A stretch of DNA of 64,000 bases from Halalkalicoccus jeotgali B3 (lineage in GTDB: Archaea; Halobacteriota; Halobacteria; Halobacteriales; Halalkalicoccaceae). The stretch is from NCBI RefSeq assembly GCF_000196895.1, contig NC_014297.1, forward strand, positions 1,846,295-1,910,294, read 5' to 3'. Shown here in pieces: positions 16,622 to 25,032 of the stretch. The notes under the pieces are model-generated. The model did no database searches and had not been told where the DNA came from. It worked only from the letters and a program-made list of their open reading frames with translations. The translations under genes and the position numbers were made by a program. The first letter of the stretch is position 1. The number at the start of each line of letters is the position of its first letter.

Positions 16622-18967
16622 TCAGTGGCGCTTCCAGAACCGTTCGAGACCGAACCCGAGCATGTCCGAACTCACCGGCTGGAACTCCTCGCGCTCGCTG
16701 TCGGGGAAGTGCTTTCGCACACCGTCCCACGATTCACGGGCATAGCGGGCGTCGAGCAACACGCGCACGCCGACCTCCTCCGGCCCGCGGATCACCCGCC
16801 CGATCGCCTGGCGGGCCTTGCGCACCGCCGGGACCGTCAGTGCGTATTCGAAGCCGTCGCCGAACGCGCGGTTGTAGGCTGTTCTGACGGCTTTGGTGCG
16901 CGGGCTCGCGGTGTTGATGATCGGGACGCCACAGATCACGGCCGCCGAGAGGCGATCCCCGCTGTAATCGACCCCCTCGGTAAGGGTACCCCGAAGGCTC
17001 GTCACGAGCACTTTGTCCTCGCCGGCGAAAAAGGCGTGCTTGAGCTCCTCGGTTTCGCCGTCGCCCGAACTCTCGTCGAGCAAGACGGGCTTTTCGACCC
17101 GTGATTCGAGTTCTCCGGCGGCCCACGTCGCCTCCGCGTAGTTGGGCATCCCGACGAGCACGTTGCCCGGACTCGCCGCGACCTCCACGAGGAGGTCGCC
17201 GTAGAGCCGACGCGTCGAGCCCCCCTCCGTGGGACTCCCGCGGTTCCCATAGGTGAACTTCGGGGCGTCCACCGCGAAACTCGCGCGGTTCTCCGTGGGG
17301 AACTCCAACGGAAACGTGCGCTCGACGACCGGGCGGCCCTCCTCGGCGAGCGTGTCTAATCCGGTGACCTCGCGGAAAACGTCGAGGGGTTCGAGGGTCG
17401 CGCTCATCAACACCCCGCCGCCGAACTCCGCGAGGCGCTCGCCGATGGCGTCGCTGGGCACACAGTTGAAGAGCGACAGTCTAGCGGAGTAGGCCCGTTT
17501 CCAGGAGTCCTCGGGTTCGAGTTCGTTCCACGTCCGCTCCAGTTCGATCTCACGGAAGTACCGCTCGTGGTCGGCCCGGTACCAGCTCCCGAGCAGTCTG
17601 CCGACCGCCGGGGCCGCTCGCGTTCGCTCCTCGTCCTCCGCAGTGTCGAGGATCCGCTCGACGATCGCGCCAACTGACTGGGCGCGCACCCACGTCCCGC
17701 CGTCGTAGCCCGCCTCCTCGGCCCACTCGGTGATCGCGTCGGGACCCGGTGTCTCGGGGTCACGAAGCGGGAGTTCGTCGTCCGAGAGAGCGGTGAGGGC
17801 GGCCTTCCATCCCGGCTGTTCGCGATCGAGGTGCGCCTCGACCCGTCGGTCGAGCTCCTCGCGAAGGTCGGCGAGAAACGCCCGTAGTTCCTTGCACTCG
17901 GCGAGCGTAACGTCGCTGTCTTCGAGCTCCTCGCGGACGAGCCGGGTGTCGGCCGTCGCATCGCCGTCCGCTGGGGCTCGCTCTCCCATTTCCGCGGCCT
18001 GAATCACGCGCGTGAGCTCGTTCTCGGCGTCCCGAAGGGTCGTGTCGGCCACCCCATCGCTGACCAGATCCCGAACGCGCGGTTCGAGCATATGGGCCTC
18101 GTCGCAGATCAAAAAGGTAGCGTCGTCGAGCAACGCCCCGGTGAACGATCCCGTGGTGAGTGGGTCGAACGCGTGGTAGTAGTTGCCCACGACGACGTCG
18201 ACCTCGGGGATGAGCGCACCCATGATCGAGTGCGGACAGGTGCCGGAGGAAGCCGCCAGCCCCACCAGCTCCTCGGGTGTCAGGTGTCCCTGTTCGGTGA
18301 GGTCGAAGGGAACCGCCTCGATCGCGTCGCCGTCGTCAGGGAGGTCGTCGAGGTACTGCGCGTAGAAGGGACAGAACTCGGTCTCACCACCGTCTTCGTA
18401 CTCGGGAAGCGACGAGGGATACGGCGTCGGCTCGCCCGCGGTTTCGAGGAACTCCCCGCCCCCGGGCTCGCTTGTGCTGTCGGCGAGTCCGATCTGCTGG
18501 CTTCGCGCTTGGGCGGTGAGCGCGCTCGCGCTCGTGGCTCCGCCGTCGCCGACGAGCGTGCGGGTTTTCTCGCGTAGGGTTTCACACCGGTCGTAGACGT
18601 TCTCGCGATCGATGCCGCCCGCGTTCTCGCGGCTATAGGGACAGACGTCGGCCTTCCCGACCAAGGTGAGCCCCGAGATCGGATTCCAGTCGGCGGGCAG
18701 GTTCGCGTTGATCGTCTCCAGATCCGTCTCGAACTGACGCAGTTGCTGTTTGACGCTCGTGAGAACGACGACCCGCTCGTAGTCGCTGTCGGGATCGCGA
18801 ACCCGGTCGATCCCGGCGGTGAGCGCGAGCATCGTCTTGCCCGTTCCGCAGGCCCCTTCGAGAACGGTAAACCCCTGCTGTTCGGCGGTTTCGACCGCGG
18901 TTTCGATACCCTCCGCTTGGCTCTCGTAGGGCTCGTCGTGACCGAAGATCTCCTGCCAAGCGGGCAT
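16622..18967 (-). CDS. ATP-dependent DNA helicase, XPD/Rad3/DinG-like superfamily 2
   Basis: 781 residues. Walker A is GACGTGKT (38-45) and Walker B is DEAH (289-292). Cysteines between them (VCPYS, DRCETL, EFCPFY, GTCPHS) could hold the [4Fe-4S] cluster typical of XPD/DinG helicases. Motif VI appears as QAIGRVIRGPEEVG near 715. It would unwind DNA 5' to 3' in repair or recombination. The chosen ATG gives MPAWQEIFGHDEP, close to the usual start of the helicase core; an ATG nine codons upstream is an alternative. A divergent SRPBCC gene begins 108 bases upstream. Confidence 0.92.
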   Translation of the reverse strand: MPAWQEIFGHDEPYESQAEGIETAVETAEQQGFTVLEGACGTGKTMLALTAGIDRVRDPDSDYERVVVLTSVKQQLRQFETDLETINANLPADWNPISGLTLVGKADVCPYSRENAGGIDRENVYDRCETLREKTRTLVGDGGATSASALTAQARSQQIGLADSTSEPGGGEFLETAGEPTPYPSSLPEYEDGGETEFCPFYAQYLDDLPDDGDAIEAVPFDLTEQGHLTPEELVGLAASSGTCPHSIMGALIPEVDVVVGNYYHAFDPLTTGSFTGALLDDATFLICDEAHMLEPRVRDLVSDGVADTTLRDAENELTRVIQAAEMGERAPADGDATADTRLVREELEDSDVTLAECKELRAFLADLREELDRRVEAHLDREQPGWKAALTALSDDELPLRDPETPGPDAITEWAEEAGYDGGTWVRAQSVGAIVERILDTAEDEERTRAAPAVGRLLGSWYRADHERYFREIELERTWNELEPEDSWKRAYSARLSLFNCVPSDAIGERLAEFGGGVLMSATLEPLDVFREVTGLDTLAEEGRPVVERTFPLEFPTENRASFAVDAPKFTYGNRGSPTEGGSTRRLYGDLLVEVAASPGNVLVGMPNYAEATWAAGELESRVEKPVLLDESSGDGETEELKHAFFAGEDKVLVTSLRGTLTEGVDYSGDRLSAAVICGVPIINTASPRTKAVRTAYNRAFGDGFEYALTVPAVRKARQAIGRVIRGPEEVGVRVLLDARYARESWDGVRKHFPDSEREEFQPVSSDMLGFGLERFWKRH

Positions 18968-19075
18968 GTGAGATACTCCCCGTGGGCGTTGCATAGACCT
19001 GTCGAACGATGGGCCCGCGATCGTATTTGAACGTTCGCGGGTGAGACGTAAGCACCCACAGCGCGTGGAGGTGGT

Positions 19076-19477
19076 ATGGACCGACTCGTCCGAACGGCCC
19101 TGACCGGCCCCCCGCCCATCGATATCGACCGGAAGATCGACGCCCCCGCCGAGGACGTCTGGGAACTGCTCGTCGACACGCGTCGCTGGCCCGACTGGGG
19201 CCCCTCGATCACGGACGTCGAGTGTCGCGAGCGCAGGGTCCGAACCGGTTCGAGGGGGCGTGTGCGGCTGATCGGTGACACCTGGATCCCCTTCGAGATC
19301 ACCTACTGTGAGGCGTACCGCTGGACCTGGGAGGTCGCGGGGATCCCGGCGACAGGGCATCGCGTCGAACCGCACAACGGGTGCTGTCGGGCGGTCTTCG
19401 AGGTCCCTCTACTGGCGGCGGGCTATGCGCCGGTCTGTTGGCTCGCGCTCTCGCGGATCGCCGCGGCCGTCGAGTAG
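19076..19477 (+). CDS. SRPBCC-family (START-like) protein
   Basis: 133 residues with the typical polyketide-cyclase/START-like pattern: DIDRKIDAPAEDVWELLVD at 16-34 forms the first strand and helix, and WPDWGPSITDVE follows. The central strands include RWTWEVAG. The fold forms a hydrophobic cavity and binds lipids or small aromatic ligands. No partner is evident. It ends in TAG directly adjacent to the stop of the convergent enolase-superfamily gene and is divergent from the helicase. Confidence 0.8.
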   Translation: MDRLVRTALTGPPPIDIDRKIDAPAEDVWELLVDTRRWPDWGPSITDVECRERRVRTGSRGRVRLIGDTWIPFEITYCEAYRWTWEVAGIPATGHRVEPHNGCCRAVFEVPLLAAGYAPVCWLALSRIAAAVE

Positions 19478-20521
19478 CTACCAGCGAAACCCGTCGTGTT
19501 CCGCGGGCGGCGAGAGCGGGCTCGTCGGGAGCCCGTCGGGGATTTCGGGATCGTTGTACGCGCCGGGCGCGACGTCGTTCGCCGAATCGGGATAGAACAG
19601 CGAGGCGATCGCCTGGATCTGGCCCCGACCCACGTCGAGTTCGAACTGGCCACCGCCGTACATCGTGATGTCGTGCTCGTCACAGAACTCGATCGTCTCG
19701 AACAGCGACTCGATCGAGCCGAATCGTGAGGGCTTGATGTTGAGCCAGTTGGGCTCCCAGGGAAGCGATTCGACGTCCGTGAGCCCGTGAATCGTCGCAT
19801 CCCACGAGACGCGCTCCTCGTGACCCTCCAGTACGGGACGGGTGTCACTGGTGAGGGCAGGGTCTTCGATCACGGCCTCGGAAAGCCCCTCGATAACTCG
19901 CTCGTAGAGGTCGGGATCGGGCGCCTGGTCGACCTCCGTTCCCTCGTACTGGCCCTTCAGATCGACCACCCGAACCGCCCCTGTCTCCGCGAGGCGCTCG
20001 ATCAACGCCTCGTCCCACTCGCTCGTGGGATCGAGTTTGAACGCCAGATCGGGGTCGTTTTCGAGGAAGCGCTCGATACGGTCGAACGTCGGCGGCTCAC
20101 CCAAGCGCGTGCTGGCGATGAAACGGACGGGCTCGTACTCCCGGTCGAGTTCGCTCGCGAGATCAGTGTCGGCCTGCCGGAGCGCGATGTCGAGTGCGGC
20201 GCTCTCGAACCCCCACCGACGGTACTGGACGAAATCCGGTCGGCTCGGGCCCTCCGGGAAGAGCTCCAGATCGTCGAGGCGTTCGGAGAACTCCGCGATG
20301 GTGTACTCGCCCGCGAGGTCGGGCGGGCCAGCCTCCAGCAACGCGTCGTGATCCGCGGCCTCGTAGGTCACGTCCTCGCCCCGCCCTTCCTCGCTCGCAC
20401 CCGACAGCGAGATCACGGTGCTCACGCGGGTGAAGCCACTCGACGTGTCGCGTTCGCGCCGGGCGAGCGAGACGTCCTCGATTTCGAGCGAGAGGTCCGA
20501 GACGGCGTCGTACAGAGCCAT
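19478..20521 (-). CDS. Enolase-superfamily protein (muconate cycloisomerase/OSBS-like)
   Basis: 347 residues. The C-terminal half has the ordered metal-site pattern of the muconate-lactonizing/OSBS group: AFKLDPTSEW, then VVDLKGQ (Asp), AVIEDPAL (Glu), and NIKPSRFGSI (Lys). The usual KxK base motif appears as KLD, so the second lysine is missing and the reaction may differ from classic racemases. No menaquinone genes are adjacent. A family of such enolase-like proteins is common in haloarchaea without known substrate. The gene is convergent with SRPBCC and divergent from the isochorismatase-like hydrolase. Confidence 0.75.
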   Translation of the reverse strand: MALYDAVSDLSLEIEDVSLARRERDTSSGFTRVSTVISLSGASEEGRGEDVTYEAADHDALLEAGPPDLAGEYTIAEFSERLDDLELFPEGPSRPDFVQYRRWGFESAALDIALRQADTDLASELDREYEPVRFIASTRLGEPPTFDRIERFLENDPDLAFKLDPTSEWDEALIERLAETGAVRVVDLKGQYEGTEVDQAPDPDLYERVIEGLSEAVIEDPALTSDTRPVLEGHEERVSWDATIHGLTDVESLPWEPNWLNIKPSRFGSIESLFETIEFCDEHDITMYGGGQFELDVGRGQIQAIASLFYPDSANDVAPGAYNDPEIPDGLPTSPLSPPAEHDGFRW

Positions 20522-20617
20522 GCCATGTCTTCGTGCGTTGGGCGCATAGTACTGCCTCTCCCGAGGGGAGTCGCTTGCGCAGACAACGTTTTACTATTGT
20601 CTTGCTAACGGTTCACT

Positions 20618-21178
20618 ATGACCGACGCAGTGATCGTTCTGGACATGCTCAACGATTTCGTCACCGGCGAGATCGCCGCCGAGCGCGCCGAACGAATCAT
20701 TCCCGTTCTGCGCGACGACCTGCTTCCTGCGGCCCGCGAAAACGGCGTGCGCGTGATCTACGCGAACGACGCCCACCGGTCCGAGGACACCGAACTCGAG
20801 ATCTGGGGCGAGCACGCGATGCGGGGGACCGAGGGCGCGGCGGTGATCGCCGACCTCACACCTGAAGAGGGCGACGACGTCTTCGGGAAGCGCTTCTACG
20901 ACGCCTTTCACGGAACGGGGCTCGACGAGCACCTCCGGAGCCTCGGGGTCGATCGCGTGGTCGTGACCGGCCTGCATACGAACATGTGTGCGCGCCACAC
21001 CTCCGCGAGCGCCTTCTTTAGAGGGTACGACATCGCGGCCCCCGCCGATTGCCTCGACGCCTTCAGCGCCGAGGCTCACGAGAATGGTATGGAATACCTC
21101 GAGGAAGTCTACGGGGCAGAGGTCACCGACGCGGAAACGCTCGTCGGGGAGTGGGAAGAAGGAAACGCCGGCGGGTGA
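20618..21178 (+). CDS. Isochorismatase-family cysteine hydrolase (nicotinamidase-like)
   Basis: 186 residues, the usual size. The catalytic triad of the family is visible: Asp9 in VLDMLNDF, Lys91 in FGKRFYDAF, and Cys124 in GLHTNMCARHT. A metal site such as DAHRSEDTELEIWGEHA follows nicotinamidases. It probably hydrolyses an amide such as nicotinamide (NAD salvage) or an N-carbamoyl compound. It is convergent with the flavin reductase gene (7-base gap). The upstream interval has an AT-rich element (acgttttactattg near 20588). Confidence 0.87.
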   Translation: MTDAVIVLDMLNDFVTGEIAAERAERIIPVLRDDLLPAARENGVRVIYANDAHRSEDTELEIWGEHAMRGTEGAAVIADLTPEEGDDVFGKRFYDAFHGTGLDEHLRSLGVDRVVVTGLHTNMCARHTSASAFFRGYDIAAPADCLDAFSAEAHENGMEYLEEVYGAEVTDAETLVGEWEEGNAGG

Positions 21179-21185
21179 GGACGGA

Positions 21186-21761
21186 TCAGGGCGGGCGTTC
21201 CATCGTGAAGCGATCGCGCGTGCTCGCATAGTAGCTGCCCGAGAGCCGGCCGACGGCGTCGAGTTTCGTCACGTCGACCTTGCCGTCGGTGGTCGCGTCC
21301 TCGGCGACGTGCGCGTAGACGACCTCGCCGAGCACCATCGACGAGCGCCCGATCTCGACGAAATCATAGAGTTCACACTCGAAGGCGACCTTCGCCTCCG
21401 CCACGCGAGGCGCGTCGACCCGAACCCCTTCGGCGCGCTCCAATCCGGCGTGCTCGAACTCGCTTTCCTCGACCGTGGCGCTCGTGGCGTTCATCGCCTC
21501 GGCCAGTTCCATCGTCACGACGTTGACGACGAACTCCTCGGTGTCGAGGATGTTCCGGGGCGTGTCCTTCAGGTCCTCGCCGGTCCCGACGGGCGCGAAC
21601 ATCACCACGGGAGGCGCCACCGAGACGACGTTGAAGAAACTGTAGGGCGCGAGGTTCTCGCCCTCGTTGCCGTCTGTGCTCACCCAGGCGATCGGCCGGG
21701 GAATCACGGAACCGGCGAGCAGACGATAGGCCGAGTCGAGTTCCTCGATATCGATCTCCAT
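21186..21761 (-). CDS. Flavin reductase-like / FMN-binding split-barrel protein
   Basis: 191 residues of the DIM6/NTAB flavin reductase family. LLAGSVIPRPIAWVSTDG at 14-31 and NLAPYSFFNVVSVAPPVV at 36-53 are the conserved FMN-binding strands. It may reduce flavin with NAD(P)H for an oxygenase or act on its own substrate. It sits 66 bases downstream of a VOC dioxygenase gene on the same strand, and both lie beside an HxlR regulator. A role in turnover of aromatic or quinone compounds is therefore a reasonable inference. Confidence 0.87.
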   Translation of the reverse strand: MEIDIEELDSAYRLLAGSVIPRPIAWVSTDGNEGENLAPYSFFNVVSVAPPVVMFAPVGTGEDLKDTPRNILDTEEFVVNVVTMELAEAMNATSATVEESEFEHAGLERAEGVRVDAPRVAEAKVAFECELYDFVEIGRSSMVLGEVVYAHVAEDATTDGKVDVTKLDAVGRLSGSYYASTRDRFTMERPP

Positions 21762-21827
21762 CTCAGCCGCCCTCTGCGGGCCCGAGTCCGTCGTGTCCCT
21801 GTCCGTGTCCGACCGTCGAGGACGGAA

Positions 21828-22448
21828 TCATCGGTCGTAGCCCGCGCCGGTCGGGGCCTCGGGCAGGTCGTAGGGATCGACGTCGAGACCCAGTTCCTCC
21901 AGTGCAGCTTCCATGTGCTCGTCGTCGACGTAGTCGGCGCCCGCCTCCACCCGAACCCGCTGGGCGGTCGCGAGCACCTCCGCGCGCCGATCGTCCGGGA
22001 TGTGGAACTTGTCGGTCGCGAACTCGAGGACCAATCCGTTGTGATCGCGGGTGTAGATCGAGTGAAACGCCCCCCGATCGAACTCGTTGTAGTGGTGGTC
22101 CGCCTCGTCGAACGCCGCCTTGGTTTCGACGAAGCGCTCGGGCTCGACGCTAAATGCGAGGTGGTGAACCGCGCCCAGTCCCGTTCGCTGCGGGCGCGGG
22201 TCCGACTCGCGGTCGTCGCTCACGAAGAAGGTGAGTATCCGCCCGTCGCCGGTGTCGAAAAAGAGGTGCGTGACCTCGGGCTGGTCGAGGTTGGGCTGGC
22301 GAAGGACGAGCGCCATTCCGAGCAGATCGCGGTAGAAGGCGACCGTGTCGGCCTCGTTGCTGCCGATGAGCGTGATGTGGTCGGTCCCGGAGAGTCGGAT
22401 CGGGCTGTCGGGCAGGTCGGCGCTGACGGGGGTGGGTTCGTCGGGCAT
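21828..22448 (-). CDS. VOC-family (glyoxalase/extradiol dioxygenase-like) protein
   Basis: 206 residues with paired beta-alpha-beta VOC motifs. GTDHITLIGSN (metal His) starts the first module, and GAVHHLAFSVE starts the second (His), with LVLEFATD carrying the probable glutamate ligand. Members include glyoxalases, fosfomycin resistance proteins and ring-cleaving dioxygenases such as CatE/MhqO. The second choice is favoured here because of the adjacent HxlR regulator and DoxX gene. The ATG giving MPDEPTPV is used; an ATG 13 codons upstream would run through the operator-like repeat. Confidence 0.83.
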   Translation of the reverse strand: MPDEPTPVSADLPDSPIRLSGTDHITLIGSNEADTVAFYRDLLGMALVLRQPNLDQPEVTHLFFDTGDGRILTFFVSDDRESDPRPQRTGLGAVHHLAFSVEPERFVETKAAFDEADHHYNEFDRGAFHSIYTRDHNGLVLEFATDKFHIPDDRRAEVLATAQRVRVEAGADYVDDEHMEAALEELGLDVDPYDLPEAPTGAGYDR

Positions 22449-22459
22449 GTGGTTTCCTC

Positions 22460-22524
22460 GTGTTACCAAGTACGTATCCGAACTCATATATCGGTTTCCG
22501 GACGGTACTGTAACCAGGTAACAC
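22460..22524. promoter_or_regulatory. Divergent promoter with GTGTTACC / GGTAACAC inverted arms
   Basis: GTGTTACC at 22460-22467 and its exact reverse complement GGTAACAC at 22517-22524 flank a central TATA-like element (tcatatatcgg, 22484-22494). Each arm lies close to the start codon of the gene it faces (VOC gene at 22448, HxlR gene at 22527), where transcription should begin. A dimeric repressor bound at one or both arms could shut both promoters. The HxlR protein encoded alongside is the obvious candidate. Confidence 0.55.
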
Positions 22525-22526
22525 CG

Positions 22527-22844
22527 ATGTCATCGGGGACACGCTACGGGGACTCCGCCTGTACGGTGATCGACTCGCTCGAACGGATCGGCTCGCAGTG
22601 GCGACTGATCGTGCTGCACGACCTCCAGGGGGGCGAAAAGCGGTTCAACGAGCTCAAGCGCTCGACGGGCGCGTCCTCCCGGACCCTCTCGCGGGTGCTC
22701 GACGATCTCGGGGAGTTGGGGTTCGTCCACCGCCGGGTCGAAGAGGACGCACCGATCGCGACCTACTACAGCCTCACCGAGAAGGGCGAATCCCTCGAAC
22801 CGGTGTTCGATGAGATCGAACGCTGGGCCGAGGAGTGGCTCTGA
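22527..22844 (+). CDS. HxlR (DUF24)-family winged-helix regulator
   Basis: 105 residues, the usual size for HxlR/YodB/CatR regulators. Cys12 in SACTVIDSLERIG occupies the place of the conserved redox-sensing cysteine of this family, followed by GSQWRLIVLHDL, the recognition helix region KRSTGASSRTLSRVLDDLGELG, and a wing with RRVEEDAP. The protein likely senses electrophiles such as quinones and represses the divergent VOC gene. The leader is almost absent. The DoxX gene follows tail-to-tail 9 bases away. Confidence 0.88.
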   Translation: MSSGTRYGDSACTVIDSLERIGSQWRLIVLHDLQGGEKRFNELKRSTGASSRTLSRVLDDLGELGFVHRRVEEDAPIATYYSLTEKGESLEPVFDEIERWAEEWL

Positions 22845-22853
22845 ATCGGGTGA

Positions 22854-23321
22854 TCAAAACGACGGCACATAGGGCCACGGGACCCCGCTCAACGCGAGCA
22901 GGACGAGCGCCGCCCCGAGCATGGTGGCGTTCTTCGTAAAGTGGATCACCTCCCGATCCCGTCGGACGTTCGGGACCGCCCAGAAGTCGTGCATGACCGG
23001 CGTCGCCACGAGCAGGAACGTCGCGAGCGCACCGACCGAGAACGTCCGGAACAGACCCAGAACGGTCCCGACACCGCCGACCACCAACATCCCGCCGGTG
23101 AGGACGACCGCACCCATCGGCTTTGGAACCCCCTTCGACTCGGCGTACTCGGTCATCGCCTCGACGTCGAGGAAGTGGTTCAACCCGTTGAACGCGAGCA
23201 CGCTACCGAAGAGGACCCGGCCGAGGAAAAACAGTTCGGCGGCCAGCGGCGCGTCGAACGGGGTGTTCTGAAGGACGAGCGCAGAGACGACACTCGCGGG
23301 GACGACCGGATCTGAGACCAT
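22854..23321 (-). CDS. DoxX-family membrane protein
   Basis: 155 residues with four membrane segments. AELFFLGRVLFGSVLAFNGLNHF at about 28-50 is the DoxX hallmark helix, and the MTEYAESKGVPKP loop precedes helix two as in the DoxX/TQO small-subunit group. DoxX proteins are associated with quinone-dependent oxidation; Bacillus CatD is a member and is controlled by HxlR-type regulators together with the VOC dioxygenase CatE. Here the gene lies next to HxlR and VOC genes, so a similar role is inferred. It is transcribed from its own upstream region. Confidence 0.87.
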   Translation of the reverse strand: MVSDPVVPASVVSALVLQNTPFDAPLAAELFFLGRVLFGSVLAFNGLNHFLDVEAMTEYAESKGVPKPMGAVVLTGGMLVVGGVGTVLGLFRTFSVGALATFLLVATPVMHDFWAVPNVRRDREVIHFTKNATMLGAALVLLALSGVPWPYVPSF

Positions 23322-23392
23322 GTGGTGGCGGTCCTATGGAGAGGGCCGTTATATTCTTCCCGAACGCGCCCGACCGGGCCAACTCCCAGCGA

Positions 23393-23821
23393 CTACTCGA
23401 ACTCGCCTTTCTCGATGTCGGGTTCGGGCTGGCGGGTCATTCGGATCGCGTTCTTCGGGACGAGCCGCGCCAGATCGGTCGTCGTGACGATTCCGATCGC
23501 TTCGCCGTTTCGCGCGACGGGGAGTTTCTTGACGTTGTTTCGACCCATTCGTTCGCCGGCGACCCGGACCGACGCCGTCGGGTCGATCGTGACCACCGGG
23601 TCGCTCATCAGTGCCGAGACGGGCGTCTCCGCGAGGGCGACCCCCTCCGCGACCCCGGCGACGACGTCCGATTCGGTGACGATCCCCTCGATCCGTTCCT
23701 CGCCCACGACAAGCGATCCGATCCCGTGGTCGGTGAGCACCCTCGCGGCCTCCGTGACCGGCGTCTCGGGGCTGGTCGTCCGAACCGGCGACGTCATCAG
23801 GTCGGTGACTGGCGAATCCAT
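23393..23821 (-). CDS. Two-CBS-domain protein
   Basis: About 142 residues composed of two CBS repeats. The first begins VTDLMTSPVRTTSPETPV and the second VSALMSDPVVTIDPTASV, each ending in GIVTxxD. CBS pairs bind adenosine nucleotides such as AMP, ATP or S-adenosylmethionine and regulate partner proteins; this one has no attached effector domain. Two consecutive ATG codons at 23824 and 23821 begin the frame, and the second was used. It stands on the same strand as tyrS, 78 bases downstream of it. Confidence 0.88.
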   Translation of the reverse strand: MDSPVTDLMTSPVRTTSPETPVTEAARVLTDHGIGSLVVGEERIEGIVTESDVVAGVAEGVALAETPVSALMSDPVVTIDPTASVRVAGERMGRNNVKKLPVARNGEAIGIVTTTDLARLVPKNAIRMTRQPEPDIEKGEFE

Positions 23822-23899
23822 CATGATTAATCGGCCTATAGCCGACAGGACGTGGGGCATCATAAACGATGCGACCGTCCCCAAAAATCGCCGGTCGGG

Positions 23900-24934
23900 T
23901 CAGTCCTCCTGGTCGGGGTACGCCCGGGCGAGCAGGTCGGGTTCGGCCTCGAATCGCTCGCGGATCGGCGCGATGATCTCCGCGATCGCCTCGCCGGTGG
24001 CGCCCTTCAGGTCCTGTGGATGGAGTTCGCCTTCGAGGAAATCGGCCTCCAGATCGCCGTAGTTCTCGTAGACGACGTCCCCGCCGTACTGCTCGGGGCG
24101 TTCGATCACGAACGGTTCGCCGTCCTCCTCGAGGATCGGGAAGACGAGGTGGTCGAGGTACTCGAGGACGCCGTTTTCCTCGCGTTCGCCCTGTGGGCAG
24201 TAGGCCCCGTCGATCTTCTCACCTACTGTTTCGGGGTCGTCGGTGAGGTTGACCTTCGAGCCGGCCTCGCTCGCGCTCATCTTCCCGCCCGATAAGCCCG
24301 ACAGGAGGGGGGCAAACAGACACAGCGGCTTCTCGTGCCCGTGTTCGGGCAGGATCTCGCGGGCGAGCATATAGATGCCCCGCTGGTCGATCCCACCGTA
24401 GGCGATGTCGGCGTCCAGCGCTGCGACGTCGAGACTCTGCATCAGCGTGTAGACCAAGCCACCGAGCTTCGGGTTCTCTGACTGACGGACGACTTCGCTG
24501 CCAGCGCGCTGCGCTCGGCGAAGGGTCGTGTCCGCGAGCAGGCGGTAGAGTTCGAGCGTGTACGGTTCCTCGAGTTCGAACTCGGTGCCGCGGACGAACT
24601 CGATGTCTCCGGGATCGGCCCCGCTGGCCTCGACCATCGCCTCGATGGCGGCCTCGTAGTACGCCGAGCGCGCTTCGAGCAACTCGAAGGGGCTCTTCTC
24701 GTCGTCGAGATGGGCGTGGAGGTCCGCGATCAGGACGGTCACGTCGATGCCCGCTTCGAGGAAGTCAGCGAGCTTCCGGATGGTGGTGAAGTGGCCGATA
24801 TGCATCTCGCCGGTGGGGGCGTAGCCGATGTAGATACTGGGGTCGGGCTCCTCGAGGAGGGTCTCGAGTTCCTCCTCGGTGATCACCTCCTCGGTGTGGC
24901 GGGTGACGAGGCGTTTTCGCTCCGCGGTGTTCAT
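23900..24934 (-). CDS. tyrS: Tyrosyl-tRNA synthetase
   Basis: 344 residues, the compact archaeal/eukaryotic TyrRS core. The class I signatures are APTGEMHIGH (HIGH at 45-48) and GGKMSASEAG (variant KMSKS). Conserved tyrosine-pocket segments such as YGGIDQRGIYMLAREI are present. It charges tRNA-Tyr. An ATG five codons upstream exists, but MNTAERKRL is the typical haloarchaeal start. The MFS gene is divergent, with about 100 bases between the starts. Confidence 0.95.
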   Translation of the reverse strand: MNTAERKRLVTRHTEEVITEEELETLLEEPDPSIYIGYAPTGEMHIGHFTTIRKLADFLEAGIDVTVLIADLHAHLDDEKSPFELLEARSAYYEAAIEAMVEASGADPGDIEFVRGTEFELEEPYTLELYRLLADTTLRRAQRAGSEVVRQSENPKLGGLVYTLMQSLDVAALDADIAYGGIDQRGIYMLAREILPEHGHEKPLCLFAPLLSGLSGGKMSASEAGSKVNLTDDPETVGEKIDGAYCPQGEREENGVLEYLDHLVFPILEEDGEPFVIERPEQYGGDVVYENYGDLEADFLEGELHPQDLKGATGEAIAEIIAPIRERFEAEPDLLARAYPDQED

Positions 24935-25032
24935 ACCGGGGAGAGCCAACCGATGGGGGTAAATGGTTCGATTCCGCGAGTTGCTCCAAACAACGGGGCT
25001 AAATAGCTCCGCGGGCGGATTGTACCTACGGA

